64,000 nucleotides of DNA, taken from the NCBI RefSeq assembly GCF_014837165.1, contig NZ_JACSPM010000001.1, positions 1,409,798 to 1,473,797 on the forward strand, given 5' to 3'. Both the position numbers and the translations under genes were made by a program. This DNA comes from Microbacterium gallinarum. Lineage in GTDB: Bacteria > Actinomycetota > Actinomycetes > Actinomycetales > Microbacteriaceae. Under the pieces are notes generated by a model. The model ran no database searches. It saw only the letters and a program-made list of their open reading frames with translations, and had not been told where the DNA came from. Positions 8,079-16,043 of the stretch are shown piece after piece (the first letter of the stretch is position 1; every line of letters starts with the position of its first letter).

Positions 8079-9665
8079 GTGAAGCGCTCTGTGAAACTGG
8101 TGGGCGCGGCAGCCCTCATCGCCGCATCCGCCCTCATCGTCAGTGCCTGTTCCGCCCCCGCTCAGAGCGAGTCGGAGGAACCCGCTGTCGAGTCGCTGGT
8201 CATCGACAAGTCGTTCGACCTCGTGACCGCTGACCCCGCCCGCATGTTCGAGACGACGGGCGGCATCGTGCTGCACGCCGTCTACGACAGCCTGCTCACC
8301 TTCGCCGACGGCAACGCCGAGGAACCGCTGCCGAGCGTGGCCTCCGAGTGGTCGGTCAACGACGACGCGACCGAGTACACGTTCACCATCCGCGACGGCA
8401 TCACCTTCTCCGACGGCACGCCGCTGACCGCTGCCGACGTCGTCTTCTCGCTGAACCGCGTGAAGAACGTCCAGGGCAACGGTTCCTTCCTGATGTCGGG
8501 TCTGTCGGTCGAAGCGCCTGACGACACCACCGTCGTGATCACCTCCGAGGAGCCGAACACGGCCGTCCCGGCGATCGTGACCAGCCCGACGCTGGGCATC
8601 GTCAACAGCGCTCTCGTGAAGGAGAACGGCGGAACCGACGCCGAGGGCGCCGCAGACTCCGACACCGCGGAGGAGTTCCTCAACGAGACGTCGGCCGGCA
8701 GCGGCCCGTACACGATCGAGTCGTTCGACACCACGACCGAGACGGTGCTCGTGGCAAACCCCGAGTACTGGGGCGACGCGCCGGTCTACGACCGCGTCGT
8801 GCTGCGCAACGCCACCGCCGAGGCCCAGTTGATGGATGTCCAGAGCGGCACCGCCCACGTCGCGCTCGACCTGGGATCCGACCAGATCGCGGGCCTCGGG
8901 TCAGACGTCATCGTGAGCACCTCGCAGTCGCCGACGATCTTCTTCGTGTTCCTCAACGCCGACTCGGGCGTTTCGGAGATCACGTCGAACCCGGACTTCC
9001 GCGAGGCGGTCAAGTACGGTCTCGACTTCGACGGCATCCTCGAGCTCGCCGGTGAAGGCGCGGAGCGCGCTTACGGCATCGTCCCCTCGTCCTACCTCGG
9101 CGCCCTGGGTCCCGACGGTGCGGTCGAGCGCGATGTCGACCGTGCGACGGAGGCAGCCGGCCGCGTCGGCGGCGACCTGTCCGTCGACCTCGAGTACGCG
9201 AGCGACTTCTCGAGCAACGGTCTGTCGATGCAGCCCTTCGCCGAGCGCATCGCCTCGCAGCTGGCCGAGGTCGGCATCACGGTGAACCTGAAGCCCGGTC
9301 CCATCGCCACGACGCTCGAGAGCTACCGTGCGGGCACGGAGCAGATGGGCCTGTGGCTGTGGAACCCGGACTACCCGGACTCGGCCGACTACCTGGCCTT
9401 CGGTCCCGGTGAGGTCGTCGGTCTCCGTGCAGGCTGGGCGGCCGGCGCCGACCCCGAGCTCGAGGCTGTCATGGCCGAGGTCGCGACCGAGACGGATGCG
9501 GCGACCCGCGAGACGCTCTACCAGGAGTTCCAGCAGCTGCACAACGAAGCCGGTGTGATCATCCCGCTGTTCCAGCCCGCGGCGTCGGTCGTCTCGGCGT
9601 CGGCGATCGGGGAGGTCAAGTTCGACCCGGTATTCTCGCTGGACATCGCAGCCATCGGCCGCTGA
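8079..9665 (+). CDS. Oligopeptide-type ABC transporter substrate-binding lipoprotein
   Basis: 528-residue SBP_bac_5 (DppA/OppA) family receptor. A lipoprotein signal peptide is visible (MKR, a hydrophobic stretch, then a VSAC lipobox), so it should be anchored outside the membrane. The mature part has the family segments YTFTIRDGITFSDGTPLTAADVVFSLNRV and SGPYTIESFD. The start is GTG after GAGAAAGAGGA. It is followed by an unusually long hairpin and then by the two permeases and two ATPases of the same system. The ligand is probably a short peptide or modified amino acid, judging by the peptidase-like genes downstream. Confidence 0.93.
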   Translation: MKRSVKLVGAAALIAASALIVSACSAPAQSESEEPAVESLVIDKSFDLVTADPARMFETTGGIVLHAVYDSLLTFADGNAEEPLPSVASEWSVNDDATEYTFTIRDGITFSDGTPLTAADVVFSLNRVKNVQGNGSFLMSGLSVEAPDDTTVVITSEEPNTAVPAIVTSPTLGIVNSALVKENGGTDAEGAADSDTAEEFLNETSAGSGPYTIESFDTTTETVLVANPEYWGDAPVYDRVVLRNATAEAQLMDVQSGTAHVALDLGSDQIAGLGSDVIVSTSQSPTIFFVFLNADSGVSEITSNPDFREAVKYGLDFDGILELAGEGAERAYGIVPSSYLGALGPDGAVERDVDRATEAAGRVGGDLSVDLEYASDFSSNGLSMQPFAERIASQLAEVGITVNLKPGPIATTLESYRAGTEQMGLWLWNPDYPDSADYLAFGPGEVVGLRAGWAAGADPELEAVMAEVATETDAATRETLYQEFQQLHNEAGVIIPLFQPAASVVSASAIGEVKFDPVFSLDIAAIGR

Positions 9666-9672
9666 TCCGACG

Positions 9673-9716
9673 CACACGCTCCGAGGGGGGAGTTCGTCTC
9701 CCCCTCGGGGCGTGTG
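9673..9716 (+). terminator. Long stem-loop between binding-protein and permease genes
   Basis: 9673-9692 pairs with 9698-9716 in a stem of about 19 bp with one bulged G, one T-G pair and a 5-base loop. It lies 8 bases after the stop of the binding protein and before the permease start at 9759. Such hairpins usually let a receptor be made in excess of its channel, by partial termination or by protecting the upstream mRNA. Confidence 0.75.
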
Positions 9717-9758
9717 CCGCCTCACCCATCCCCCCTCATCAGAAATCCGAGGTGACCC

Positions 9759-10772
9759 GTGGCGCTGTTCATCGCCAAGCGGTTGGGCGCCGCCGTACTC
9801 CTGGTCATCGGCACGATCCTCGTCGCGTTCCTCCTCACCGCGGTTCTCCCCGGTGACGCCGCGACGGCGCGGCTGGGCGAACGCGCCGCGGCCGACCCCG
9901 AACTCGTCGCCGCGATGCGCGAGCGCCTGGGGCTCGACCGGCCGCTGTACGAGCAGTTCTTCCTCTACGTCTCGGGCGTGACCCGGGGCGATCTGGGCGA
10001 GTCGGTGCAGACTGCGCGTCCGGTCATGACGGACCTGCAGCTGTTCGGACCCGCGTCGGCCGAGCTGGCACTCGCGGCCACCCTCATCGCCGTGATCGTC
10101 GGCGGCGGCCTCGGCATCGTCGCCGCGCTCCGTGCGAACGGTCACCTCGACAACGCGCTGCGGGCTCTCAGCCTCGGCGGTGTCTCGATCCCGATCTTCT
10201 GGTTCGCGCTCATCGCGACCGCGATCTTCTCCACCCAGCTGGGCTGGTTCCCCTCGTCGGGCCGGCTCGACGCGGGTGTGATCCCTCCACCGCGGGTCAC
10301 CGGCTTCTACACGATCGACTCGCTCCTGGCCGGTGATCTGCCCCTCTTCTGGCAGGCGGTGACCCACCTGATCCTCCCCGCGATCGTGCTGTCGGCCGCG
10401 ATGGTCGGACTCCTGATGCGCTTCACCCGGGCATCGGTGCTCGACGTCCTGGGTCAGGAGTACATCCGGGCGGCCGAGGCGAAAGGCCTCAGCGGCCGGC
10501 GGGTGGTCTTCGGACACGTCCTGCGCGGCGCGCTCGTCCCCGTGATCACGGTCGTCGGCACCGCCTTCGCCTCGCTTCTGGCGGGAACGGTGCTCGTCGA
10601 GCAGATCTTCGCCTGGCCGGGCATCGGGTCGTACGCCTACCGGGCGGCCTCGACACTCGACCTCGCCGCCATCGTGGGCGTGACGATCTTCGTCGCCCTC
10701 ATCTACATCTTCGTCAACCTCGTGACAGACATCCTGTACGGGGTCATCGACCCGAGGATCCGTCGCGCATGA
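9759..10772 (+). CDS. Oligopeptide-type ABC transporter permease (DppB-like)
   Basis: 337-residue membrane subunit. The amino-terminal segment (LFIAKRLGAAVLLVIGTILVAFLLTAVLPGD) and the following ERLGLDRPLYEQFFLYV are typical of DppB/OppB. About six transmembrane helices can be traced, and the EAA loop lies in YIRAAEAKGLSGRRVVFGHVLRGALVP. It forms the importer channel together with the next gene, which it overlaps by ATGA. The GTG start follows GAGGTG. Confidence 0.93.
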   Translation: MALFIAKRLGAAVLLVIGTILVAFLLTAVLPGDAATARLGERAAADPELVAAMRERLGLDRPLYEQFFLYVSGVTRGDLGESVQTARPVMTDLQLFGPASAELALAATLIAVIVGGGLGIVAALRANGHLDNALRALSLGGVSIPIFWFALIATAIFSTQLGWFPSSGRLDAGVIPPPRVTGFYTIDSLLAGDLPLFWQAVTHLILPAIVLSAAMVGLLMRFTRASVLDVLGQEYIRAAEAKGLSGRRVVFGHVLRGALVPVITVVGTAFASLLAGTVLVEQIFAWPGIGSYAYRAASTLDLAAIVGVTIFVALIYIFVNLVTDILYGVIDPRIRRA

Positions 10773-11683
10773 CTGTCACCGAGCAAGCCCTCGACACGGT
10801 GGACCCCGTCGGCTCCGTCGACAAGCGGCGCTGGATTCCCCGCTGGCGTCTGCCCGCAGCCTGGCGTCGCCCGCTGGCGATCGTCGGTGTGCTGATCGTC
10901 GCGTTCTGGGTGTTCGTGATGATCTTCGCGCCTCTCCTCGCGCCTTACGACCCGCTCGCGCAGGATTCCGCCCGGTTCCTTCCGCCCTCGCCCGAGCACT
11001 GGTTCGGCACCGACGGAGTCGGCCGCGACGTGCTCTCGCGCGTGATCTACGGCGCACGGATCAGCATCCCGATCGCGGTCATGCTTGTGCTGCTCTCGCT
11101 CGTGATCGGCGCCACGATCGGGGCGCTCAGCGGCTACTTCGGCGGTGGCGTCGACGCTGTCGCGATGCGCGTGGTCGACCTCTTCTTCGCGTTCCCCGCG
11201 ATCATCCTGGCGATGGCGGTGTCGGCAGCGCTCGGCCCCTCGCTCGTGAATGCCGTGCTGGCCATCGTGGTCGTCTCGTGGCCGGCGTACGCGCGCGTGA
11301 CCAGATCCCTGGTCATAGGTCTGCGCGACAGCAACTTCATCGCCGCCTCGCGGCTGATCGGCGCGTCACCGGCCCGCACGCTCGGTCGCGACATCGCGCC
11401 GAACATCCTGGGCCCGATCGTCGTGATCTCGACGCTCGAGCTCGGAAACGCGATCCTGCTGCTCGCTGGCCTGAGCTACCTCGGGCTCGGCGCGGTCCCG
11501 CCCACTCCCGAGTGGGGTGCGATGGTCTCGGAGGGCTCACGGGTGTTCTACAACTACTGGGTCGCCCTGTTCCCGGGCCTCGCGATCTTGAGCATCGTGC
11601 TCGCCTTCAACTTCATCGGCGACTCGCTGCGCGACGCCCTCGACCCCCGCACGTCCCGCGCCGTGCAGTCGATGGAGCTGTGA
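10769..11683 (+). CDS. Oligopeptide-type ABC transporter permease (DppC-like)
   Basis: 304-residue second channel subunit. After a cytoplasmic N-terminus of about 35 residues, the first helix (LAIVGVLIVAFWVFVMIFAPLLAPYDP) is followed by the OppC-type signature HWFGTDGVGRDVLSRVIYGARISI. The EAA loop is FIAASRLIGASPARTLGRDIAPN. The C-terminus FIGDSLRDALDPR is characteristic. Start and stop codons overlap the flanking genes, so the five transporter genes are one transcriptional unit apart from the hairpin after the receptor gene. Confidence 0.93.
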   Translation: MTVTEQALDTVDPVGSVDKRRWIPRWRLPAAWRRPLAIVGVLIVAFWVFVMIFAPLLAPYDPLAQDSARFLPPSPEHWFGTDGVGRDVLSRVIYGARISIPIAVMLVLLSLVIGATIGALSGYFGGGVDAVAMRVVDLFFAFPAIILAMAVSAALGPSLVNAVLAIVVVSWPAYARVTRSLVIGLRDSNFIAASRLIGASPARTLGRDIAPNILGPIVVISTLELGNAILLLAGLSYLGLGAVPPTPEWGAMVSEGSRVFYNYWVALFPGLAILSIVLAFNFIGDSLRDALDPRTSRAVQSMEL

Positions 11684-12465
11684 TGGCCACTCTTCTCGAC
11701 ATCCGCGACCTTCACATCGCCGTGGGCGGACGGGCGCTCGTCGACGGCGTCGACATCACGGTCGAGCCCGGCGAGGTCGTGGGCCTCGCGGGTGAGAGCG
11801 GCAGCGGCAAGACGCTGACGGCCCTCACCGCGCTCGGCTTCCTGCCCGACAACGCCACCACCTCGGGCCAGGTGCTCCTGGACGGGCAGGACGTGCTCTC
11901 GCTCGACACCGCCGCTCTGCGCCGGCTGCGCGGCGACCGGGTGGCGATGGTCTTCCAGGACCCGATGACGTCGCTGCATCCGATGCTCACGATCGAGACC
12001 CAGCTCACCGAGCACCAGCGGGTGCACCGGGGTCTCACGCGAAGGCAGGCCCGTGAGCACGCGATCGAATTGCTCGATCGTGTGCGCATCCCCGCCCCGC
12101 ATCTCGCGATCCGCTCGTATCCGCACCGCTTCTCGGGCGGCATGCGCCAGCGGATCTCGATCGCCTCGGCTCTCGCGTGCGAGCCCGAGCTGCTGATCGC
12201 CGACGAGGTGACGACCGCCCTCGACGTCACGGTGCAGGCCGGCATCCTCAACCTGCTCCAGAGTCTTCGCGAGGAGCTGGGGATGGCGATGCTGTTCATC
12301 ACGCACGACCTCGCGGTCATGAACGTGGTCTCCGACCGGCTGTACGTGATGCGGTCGGGCAAGGTCGTCGAGACGGGTGTCACGCGGGACGTGCTCGCCG
12401 AACCGCAGCACGAGTACACGCGGGCGCTCGTCGACGCGCTCCCCGACACGGAGGTGGCGCGATGA
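11683..12465 (+). CDS. Oligopeptide-type ABC transporter ATP-binding protein (DppD-like)
   Basis: 260-residue ATPase with Walker A GESGSGKT, Q-loop VFQDPMTSLHP, signature SGGMRQRISIASALA, Walker B LLIADEVTTALD and switch HDLAV. The extended C-terminal region seen in many DppD proteins (cysteine-rich oligo_HPY tail) is short here, ending at YTRALVDALPDTEVAR. It pairs with the next ATPase to drive the importer. The ATG overlaps the preceding stop by one base (TGATG). Confidence 0.93.
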   Translation: MATLLDIRDLHIAVGGRALVDGVDITVEPGEVVGLAGESGSGKTLTALTALGFLPDNATTSGQVLLDGQDVLSLDTAALRRLRGDRVAMVFQDPMTSLHPMLTIETQLTEHQRVHRGLTRRQAREHAIELLDRVRIPAPHLAIRSYPHRFSGGMRQRISIASALACEPELLIADEVTTALDVTVQAGILNLLQSLREELGMAMLFITHDLAVMNVVSDRLYVMRSGKVVETGVTRDVLAEPQHEYTRALVDALPDTEVAR

Positions 12466-13334
12466 CCGCGCTGAAGGTCGAAGACGTCGTCGTCGAGTAC
12501 AAGGTCACCGGTCGCCCCACCGTTCGGGCGGTCGATGGTGTCTCGATCCATGTCGAGGCGGGCGAGGTCCTCGGACTCGTCGGCGAGTCGGGCTGCGGAA
12601 AGTCCTCCCTCGGGCGCGCGATCGTCGGACTCAACCCCCTCGATTCGGGCAAGGTCCTCATCGACGGCCGGTCGATCGCGCCGCTCGGGCGTCGTGCCCG
12701 TCCCGTCGCAGACCGCACCGTGCAGATGGTCTTCCAGGACCCGTACTCCTCGCTGAACCCCCGCCGACGCGTGGGCCGCCAGATCCAGGATGCCGTGCCC
12801 GGCCGCGGCGGAGCCGCCCGCGTGCGCGAGCTGCTCGAAGCGGTGGGTCTCCCGGCGTCTGCCGCCAACCGGTTTCCGCACCAGTTCTCGGGGGGGCAGC
12901 GTCAGCGGATCGCGATCGCGCGGGCGCTCGCCTCGGATCCGCGGGTCATCGTCGCCGACGAGCCGGTATCGGCACTCGACGCCTCTACCCGGCTGCAGGT
13001 TGCCGGGCTGCTCTCCGACACCGCGACCGCTCAAGGAGTCGCGCTGCTCATGATCTCGCACGACCTGTCGGGTCTGCGGGTCATCGCCGACCGCATCGCG
13101 GTCATGCACTTCGGGCGCATCGTCGAGGTCGCCCCGACCGACGTGATCTGGGCCGAGCCGCGGCATCCGTACACCCGTGAGCTCATCAGCGCGATCCCGC
13201 GCCTGGGTCGTGACGCGCCCATGCCGTCCGCGCCCGAACGGCGAGGAGCCGTCATCCGAACCGACGAGGAAGCCCGGCTGGTCGAATGCGCACCCGGGCA
13301 TTTCGTCGCAGCCGAGGCGTTGGTCGCGTCCTGA
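12462..13334 (+). CDS. Oligopeptide-type ABC transporter ATP-binding protein (DppF-like)
   Basis: 290-residue ATPase with Walker A GESGCGKS, Q-loop VFQDPYSSLNPRRRVG, signature SGGQRQRIAIARALA and Walker B VIVADEPVSALD. The tail (ECAPGHFV) resembles the shortened oligo_HPY motif of DppF proteins. It completes the first peptide importer of the window. It overlaps the preceding gene by ATGA and is followed after 34 bases by the amidohydrolase gene with its own ribosome site. Confidence 0.93.
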   Translation: MTALKVEDVVVEYKVTGRPTVRAVDGVSIHVEAGEVLGLVGESGCGKSSLGRAIVGLNPLDSGKVLIDGRSIAPLGRRARPVADRTVQMVFQDPYSSLNPRRRVGRQIQDAVPGRGGAARVRELLEAVGLPASAANRFPHQFSGGQRQRIAIARALASDPRVIVADEPVSALDASTRLQVAGLLSDTATAQGVALLMISHDLSGLRVIADRIAVMHFGRIVEVAPTDVIWAEPRHPYTRELISAIPRLGRDAPMPSAPERRGAVIRTDEEARLVECAPGHFVAAEALVAS

Positions 13335-13368
13335 GGGCGCAAGATCGCCGGCAACACAGAGAGGAGCG

Positions 13369-14643
13369 ATGCAGGTGGGTGTAGTCACCTCGTTCGAGAC
13401 GAAGGGTCATGCCGAGCTTCGCAATCTGCGGCTCGTCGACGTCGAGGAAGGGGTCGTGCGTGCGGGTCTTGCGATCAGGATCCGCGACGGCGTGATCGAA
13501 GCGATCATCCCCGACGACGGGTCGAGCGAGGGGTCCGGCACGTCCGGCCTCCCTGTGCTCGACATGGGCGGCGCCTTCGTGGCTCCGGGACTCATCAACA
13601 TGCACACGCACTTCTCGCTGTCGCTCCCCGGTCCCGTCGGAGAGCGACTCGAGTCGATGGATCCCGCGGGGATCGCCCTCTACATGGCCGACGGCGCTCG
13701 CCGCACCCTGCACAACGGCGTGACGACCGTGCGGTGCGTCGCCGAGAAAGGTCACGCGGACTTCGCGCTGCGGGAGGCGATCGGCAGCGGTTGGGTGCAA
13801 GGCCCCCGCATCTACACCGCCGGGCGGGCGCTCGTGTGCACGGGCGGCCACGGCCACTCGTCGGACGACACCATGGAGTGCGACGGCGCCGACGAGTTCG
13901 CCCGGGGCGTGCGCACGCAGATCCGCGCCGGTGCCGACCTCATCAAGATCATGATCTCGGGCGGTATCGCCGGCGAGCACGAGACGATCTCGACCCCGCA
14001 GCTCACCACCGACGAGATGGCGGCGGCGATCTCGACCGCCCACGCGTGGGGCCGCAAGGTCACCGCTCACGCGGGCCCGGCCGCGGTCATCGCCGAGGCC
14101 GTGCGCCTCGGTCTCGACTGCGTCGAGCACGGCTACGAGCTGACTGCAGAGGTGTGCCGAGCGATGGCCGAGAACGGAACGGCACTGGTGCCGACGCTCA
14201 TCGTCACCCGCTCGGGCGCGTTCTTCGACGAGCTCGGGGTTCCGCAGTGGATGCAGCAGCGCTCCCTCGGTGCCGGTGAGCGCCACATCGCGTCGTACCG
14301 GATGGCCCTGGAAGCGGGTGTCGACGTGCTCCTCGGCAGTGACATGCCCCCGTTCTGGCCGTTCGAGGGCACGTCGGCGGTCGTCCGCGAGCTCGAGCAC
14401 ATGCACGACTTCGGACTGGATGCCGCGCGCACGCTGCGCGCGGGAACCCTCGCGCCCGCGCGGTGGCTCGGCATCGATGACCAGACCGGCAGTATCGCCG
14501 AGGGCAAGTGGGCCGATCTGATCGCGCTCCCCGAAGACCCGCTGGCCTCTCCGTCGGCGCTTCGCGACCTCGACTTCGTCATGCAGGGCGGCGTCGTCGT
14601 CCGAGACGACGGCAGGGCGACGCCCGGCACGGAGGAGCGGTGA
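13369..14643 (+). CDS. Amidohydrolase family protein (prolidase / imidazolonepropionase-like)
   Basis: 424-residue metal-dependent hydrolase. The metal-binding HxH is in INMHTHFSLSLPG; further likely ligands are the lysine in DLIKIMISGG, histidines in KVTAHAGP and DCVEHGYELT, and the aspartate in LLGSDMPP. The domain order (small beta domain, TIM barrel, C-terminal beta return with ADLIALPEDPL) fits Xaa-Pro dipeptidase/imidazolonepropionase-like amidohydrolases. It probably cleaves an amide bond in the compound imported by the upstream transporter. The ATG is chosen for its close GAGAGGAG. It ends in a TGATG overlap with the next gene. Confidence 0.9.
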   Translation: MQVGVVTSFETKGHAELRNLRLVDVEEGVVRAGLAIRIRDGVIEAIIPDDGSSEGSGTSGLPVLDMGGAFVAPGLINMHTHFSLSLPGPVGERLESMDPAGIALYMADGARRTLHNGVTTVRCVAEKGHADFALREAIGSGWVQGPRIYTAGRALVCTGGHGHSSDDTMECDGADEFARGVRTQIRAGADLIKIMISGGIAGEHETISTPQLTTDEMAAAISTAHAWGRKVTAHAGPAAVIAEAVRLGLDCVEHGYELTAEVCRAMAENGTALVPTLIVTRSGAFFDELGVPQWMQQRSLGAGERHIASYRMALEAGVDVLLGSDMPPFWPFEGTSAVVRELEHMHDFGLDAARTLRAGTLAPARWLGIDDQTGSIAEGKWADLIALPEDPLASPSALRDLDFVMQGGVVVRDDGRATPGTEER

Positions 14644-14969
14644 TGACGACCGGCGATGGCGACATGGAGCTCTACGACCTCGAGGTCGTGGTCGATCGCA
14701 TCGAGGGGCGCTCGGTCTGCGGCATGGCCGTGGGCGACCGCTTCACGGTGACCGGCAGCAACGAGCTGCGCATCCCCGGCGACACGCACTTCTGCCTGTA
14801 CGCACTGAGCGCCGCGCTCCCGCTCATTCCGGCGAAGCAGCGGCCGCTGCCGGCCTGCGACTGGCTCGAACGAGACAGCGAGGTCGCGTGCCCCGACCCC
14901 GAGGAGCGGCTCGTGATGCGCATCGAGCGGGGCGCGCTGCGCTCGATGGACTCGAGCGAGCTCACGTGA
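14643..14969 (+). CDS. TIGR04076-like small protein
   Basis: 108-residue protein resembling the TIGR04076 family of uncharacterised small proteins: YDLEVVVDRIEGRSVCGMAVGDRFTV at the start, a middle segment HFCLYALSAALPLIPAKQRPL, and acidic, cysteine-containing DSEVACPDPEERLVMRIER. Several cysteines (in SVCG, HFCL, PACDW and VACPD) could bind a metal or cofactor. It sits in frame-overlapping position between an amidohydrolase and an LLM oxidoreductase, so it is probably part of the same pathway. Function is not known. Confidence 0.8.
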   Translation: MTTGDGDMELYDLEVVVDRIEGRSVCGMAVGDRFTVTGSNELRIPGDTHFCLYALSAALPLIPAKQRPLPACDWLERDSEVACPDPEERLVMRIERGALRSMDSSELT

Positions 14970-15988
14970 ACGGCTCCGGTGTGCCGATCTCGCTCGGCCT
15001 GCAGACCGACAAGGCGCGCGGCGCGTATGCCGAGCTGGCTGTGCTGGCCGAGGAGCTGGACTTCGACGGGGTGAGCGTCTTCTCCGACCTGCTCTACCAG
15101 TCGTCGATCGTGCCCCTCATCGAGATGGCCTGGGCGACGGAGCGGATCCGCCTCGGCTGCGCGTGCTGGAATCCCTTCACCCTCCACCCGTACGAGATCG
15201 CGAATCAGGCGGCGCTGCTCGACGAGCACAGCGGCGGCCGCGCGTACGTCGGTCTCGCGCGTGGGTCATGGCTCGACGGAATCGGCGTGCAGCCGAAGCG
15301 CCCGGTCGCACATCTGCGTGATGCTGTGGGATTCATCGACGCTCTGCTCGAGGGTGAGGGCCGCGGCTATGAGGGGCCGACCTTCCGGCTGGACGAGGGC
15401 GTGCGACTCGTCACGCACTCGCGCCGGCTTCCGATCCTGGTGGGCTCGTGGGGGCCGCTCGGTGCGGCGCTGGCCGGTGAGCGCGCCGACGAGATCAAGA
15501 TCGGCGGATGCGCTAACCCGGCCATGATCGGAGTCACCCGTGAGCGGCTGCGAGTCGGTGCCGACTCCGCCGGGAGGCGGGCCGAGGACATCGGCGTCGT
15601 GCTCGGCGCGGTGACCGTGATCGATGGTGACCGCGATGCCGCCCGGAGCCTGGCCCGCCGAGAGGTCGCCATGTATCTCGATGTCATCGCCGAGCTCGAT
15701 CCGACCGTGCAGCTGCCCCCCGACCTCATCCCGACGATCCGCGAACGGATCCGCGACGGTCGCGACGACGCCGGCGAGATCATCCCCGACGACGTCCTCG
15801 ACCTGTTCGCGTTCGCGGGCGACCCCGACGACATCGCCGCGCAGGCGCAGGGGCTCATCGATGCGGGCGTGGACCGCATCGAGTTCGGCACGCCGCACGG
15901 CACCGACGAAGCGGAGGGGATCCGCCTGCTCGGACGCGAGGTGCTTCCGCGGCTGAGTCCGGCTCGGCGCCCGGCGCCCGGCCGATAG
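14966..15988 (+). CDS. LLM class flavin/F420-dependent oxidoreductase
   Basis: 340-residue luciferase-like monooxygenase fold protein. The N-terminus (SLGLQTDKARGAYAELAVLAEELDFDGVSVFSDLL) and ILVGSWGPLGAALAGERADEIKIGG are typical of the F420-dependent methylene-tetrahydromethanopterin reductase-like branch common in actinobacteria. GTG overlaps the upstream stop. A related protein of the same fold is at 20056-21060. Cofactor (F420 or FMN) and substrate cannot be settled from the sequence. Confidence 0.9.
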   Translation: MNGSGVPISLGLQTDKARGAYAELAVLAEELDFDGVSVFSDLLYQSSIVPLIEMAWATERIRLGCACWNPFTLHPYEIANQAALLDEHSGGRAYVGLARGSWLDGIGVQPKRPVAHLRDAVGFIDALLEGEGRGYEGPTFRLDEGVRLVTHSRRLPILVGSWGPLGAALAGERADEIKIGGCANPAMIGVTRERLRVGADSAGRRAEDIGVVLGAVTVIDGDRDAARSLARREVAMYLDVIAELDPTVQLPPDLIPTIRERIRDGRDDAGEIIPDDVLDLFAFAGDPDDIAAQAQGLIDAGVDRIEFGTPHGTDEAEGIRLLGREVLPRLSPARRPAPGR

Positions 15989-16043
15989 ACGTTCTCGAGC
16001 GTGCCCTCATGCGGCACGCGCGACCCTGAGAGGAGACAGCAGT

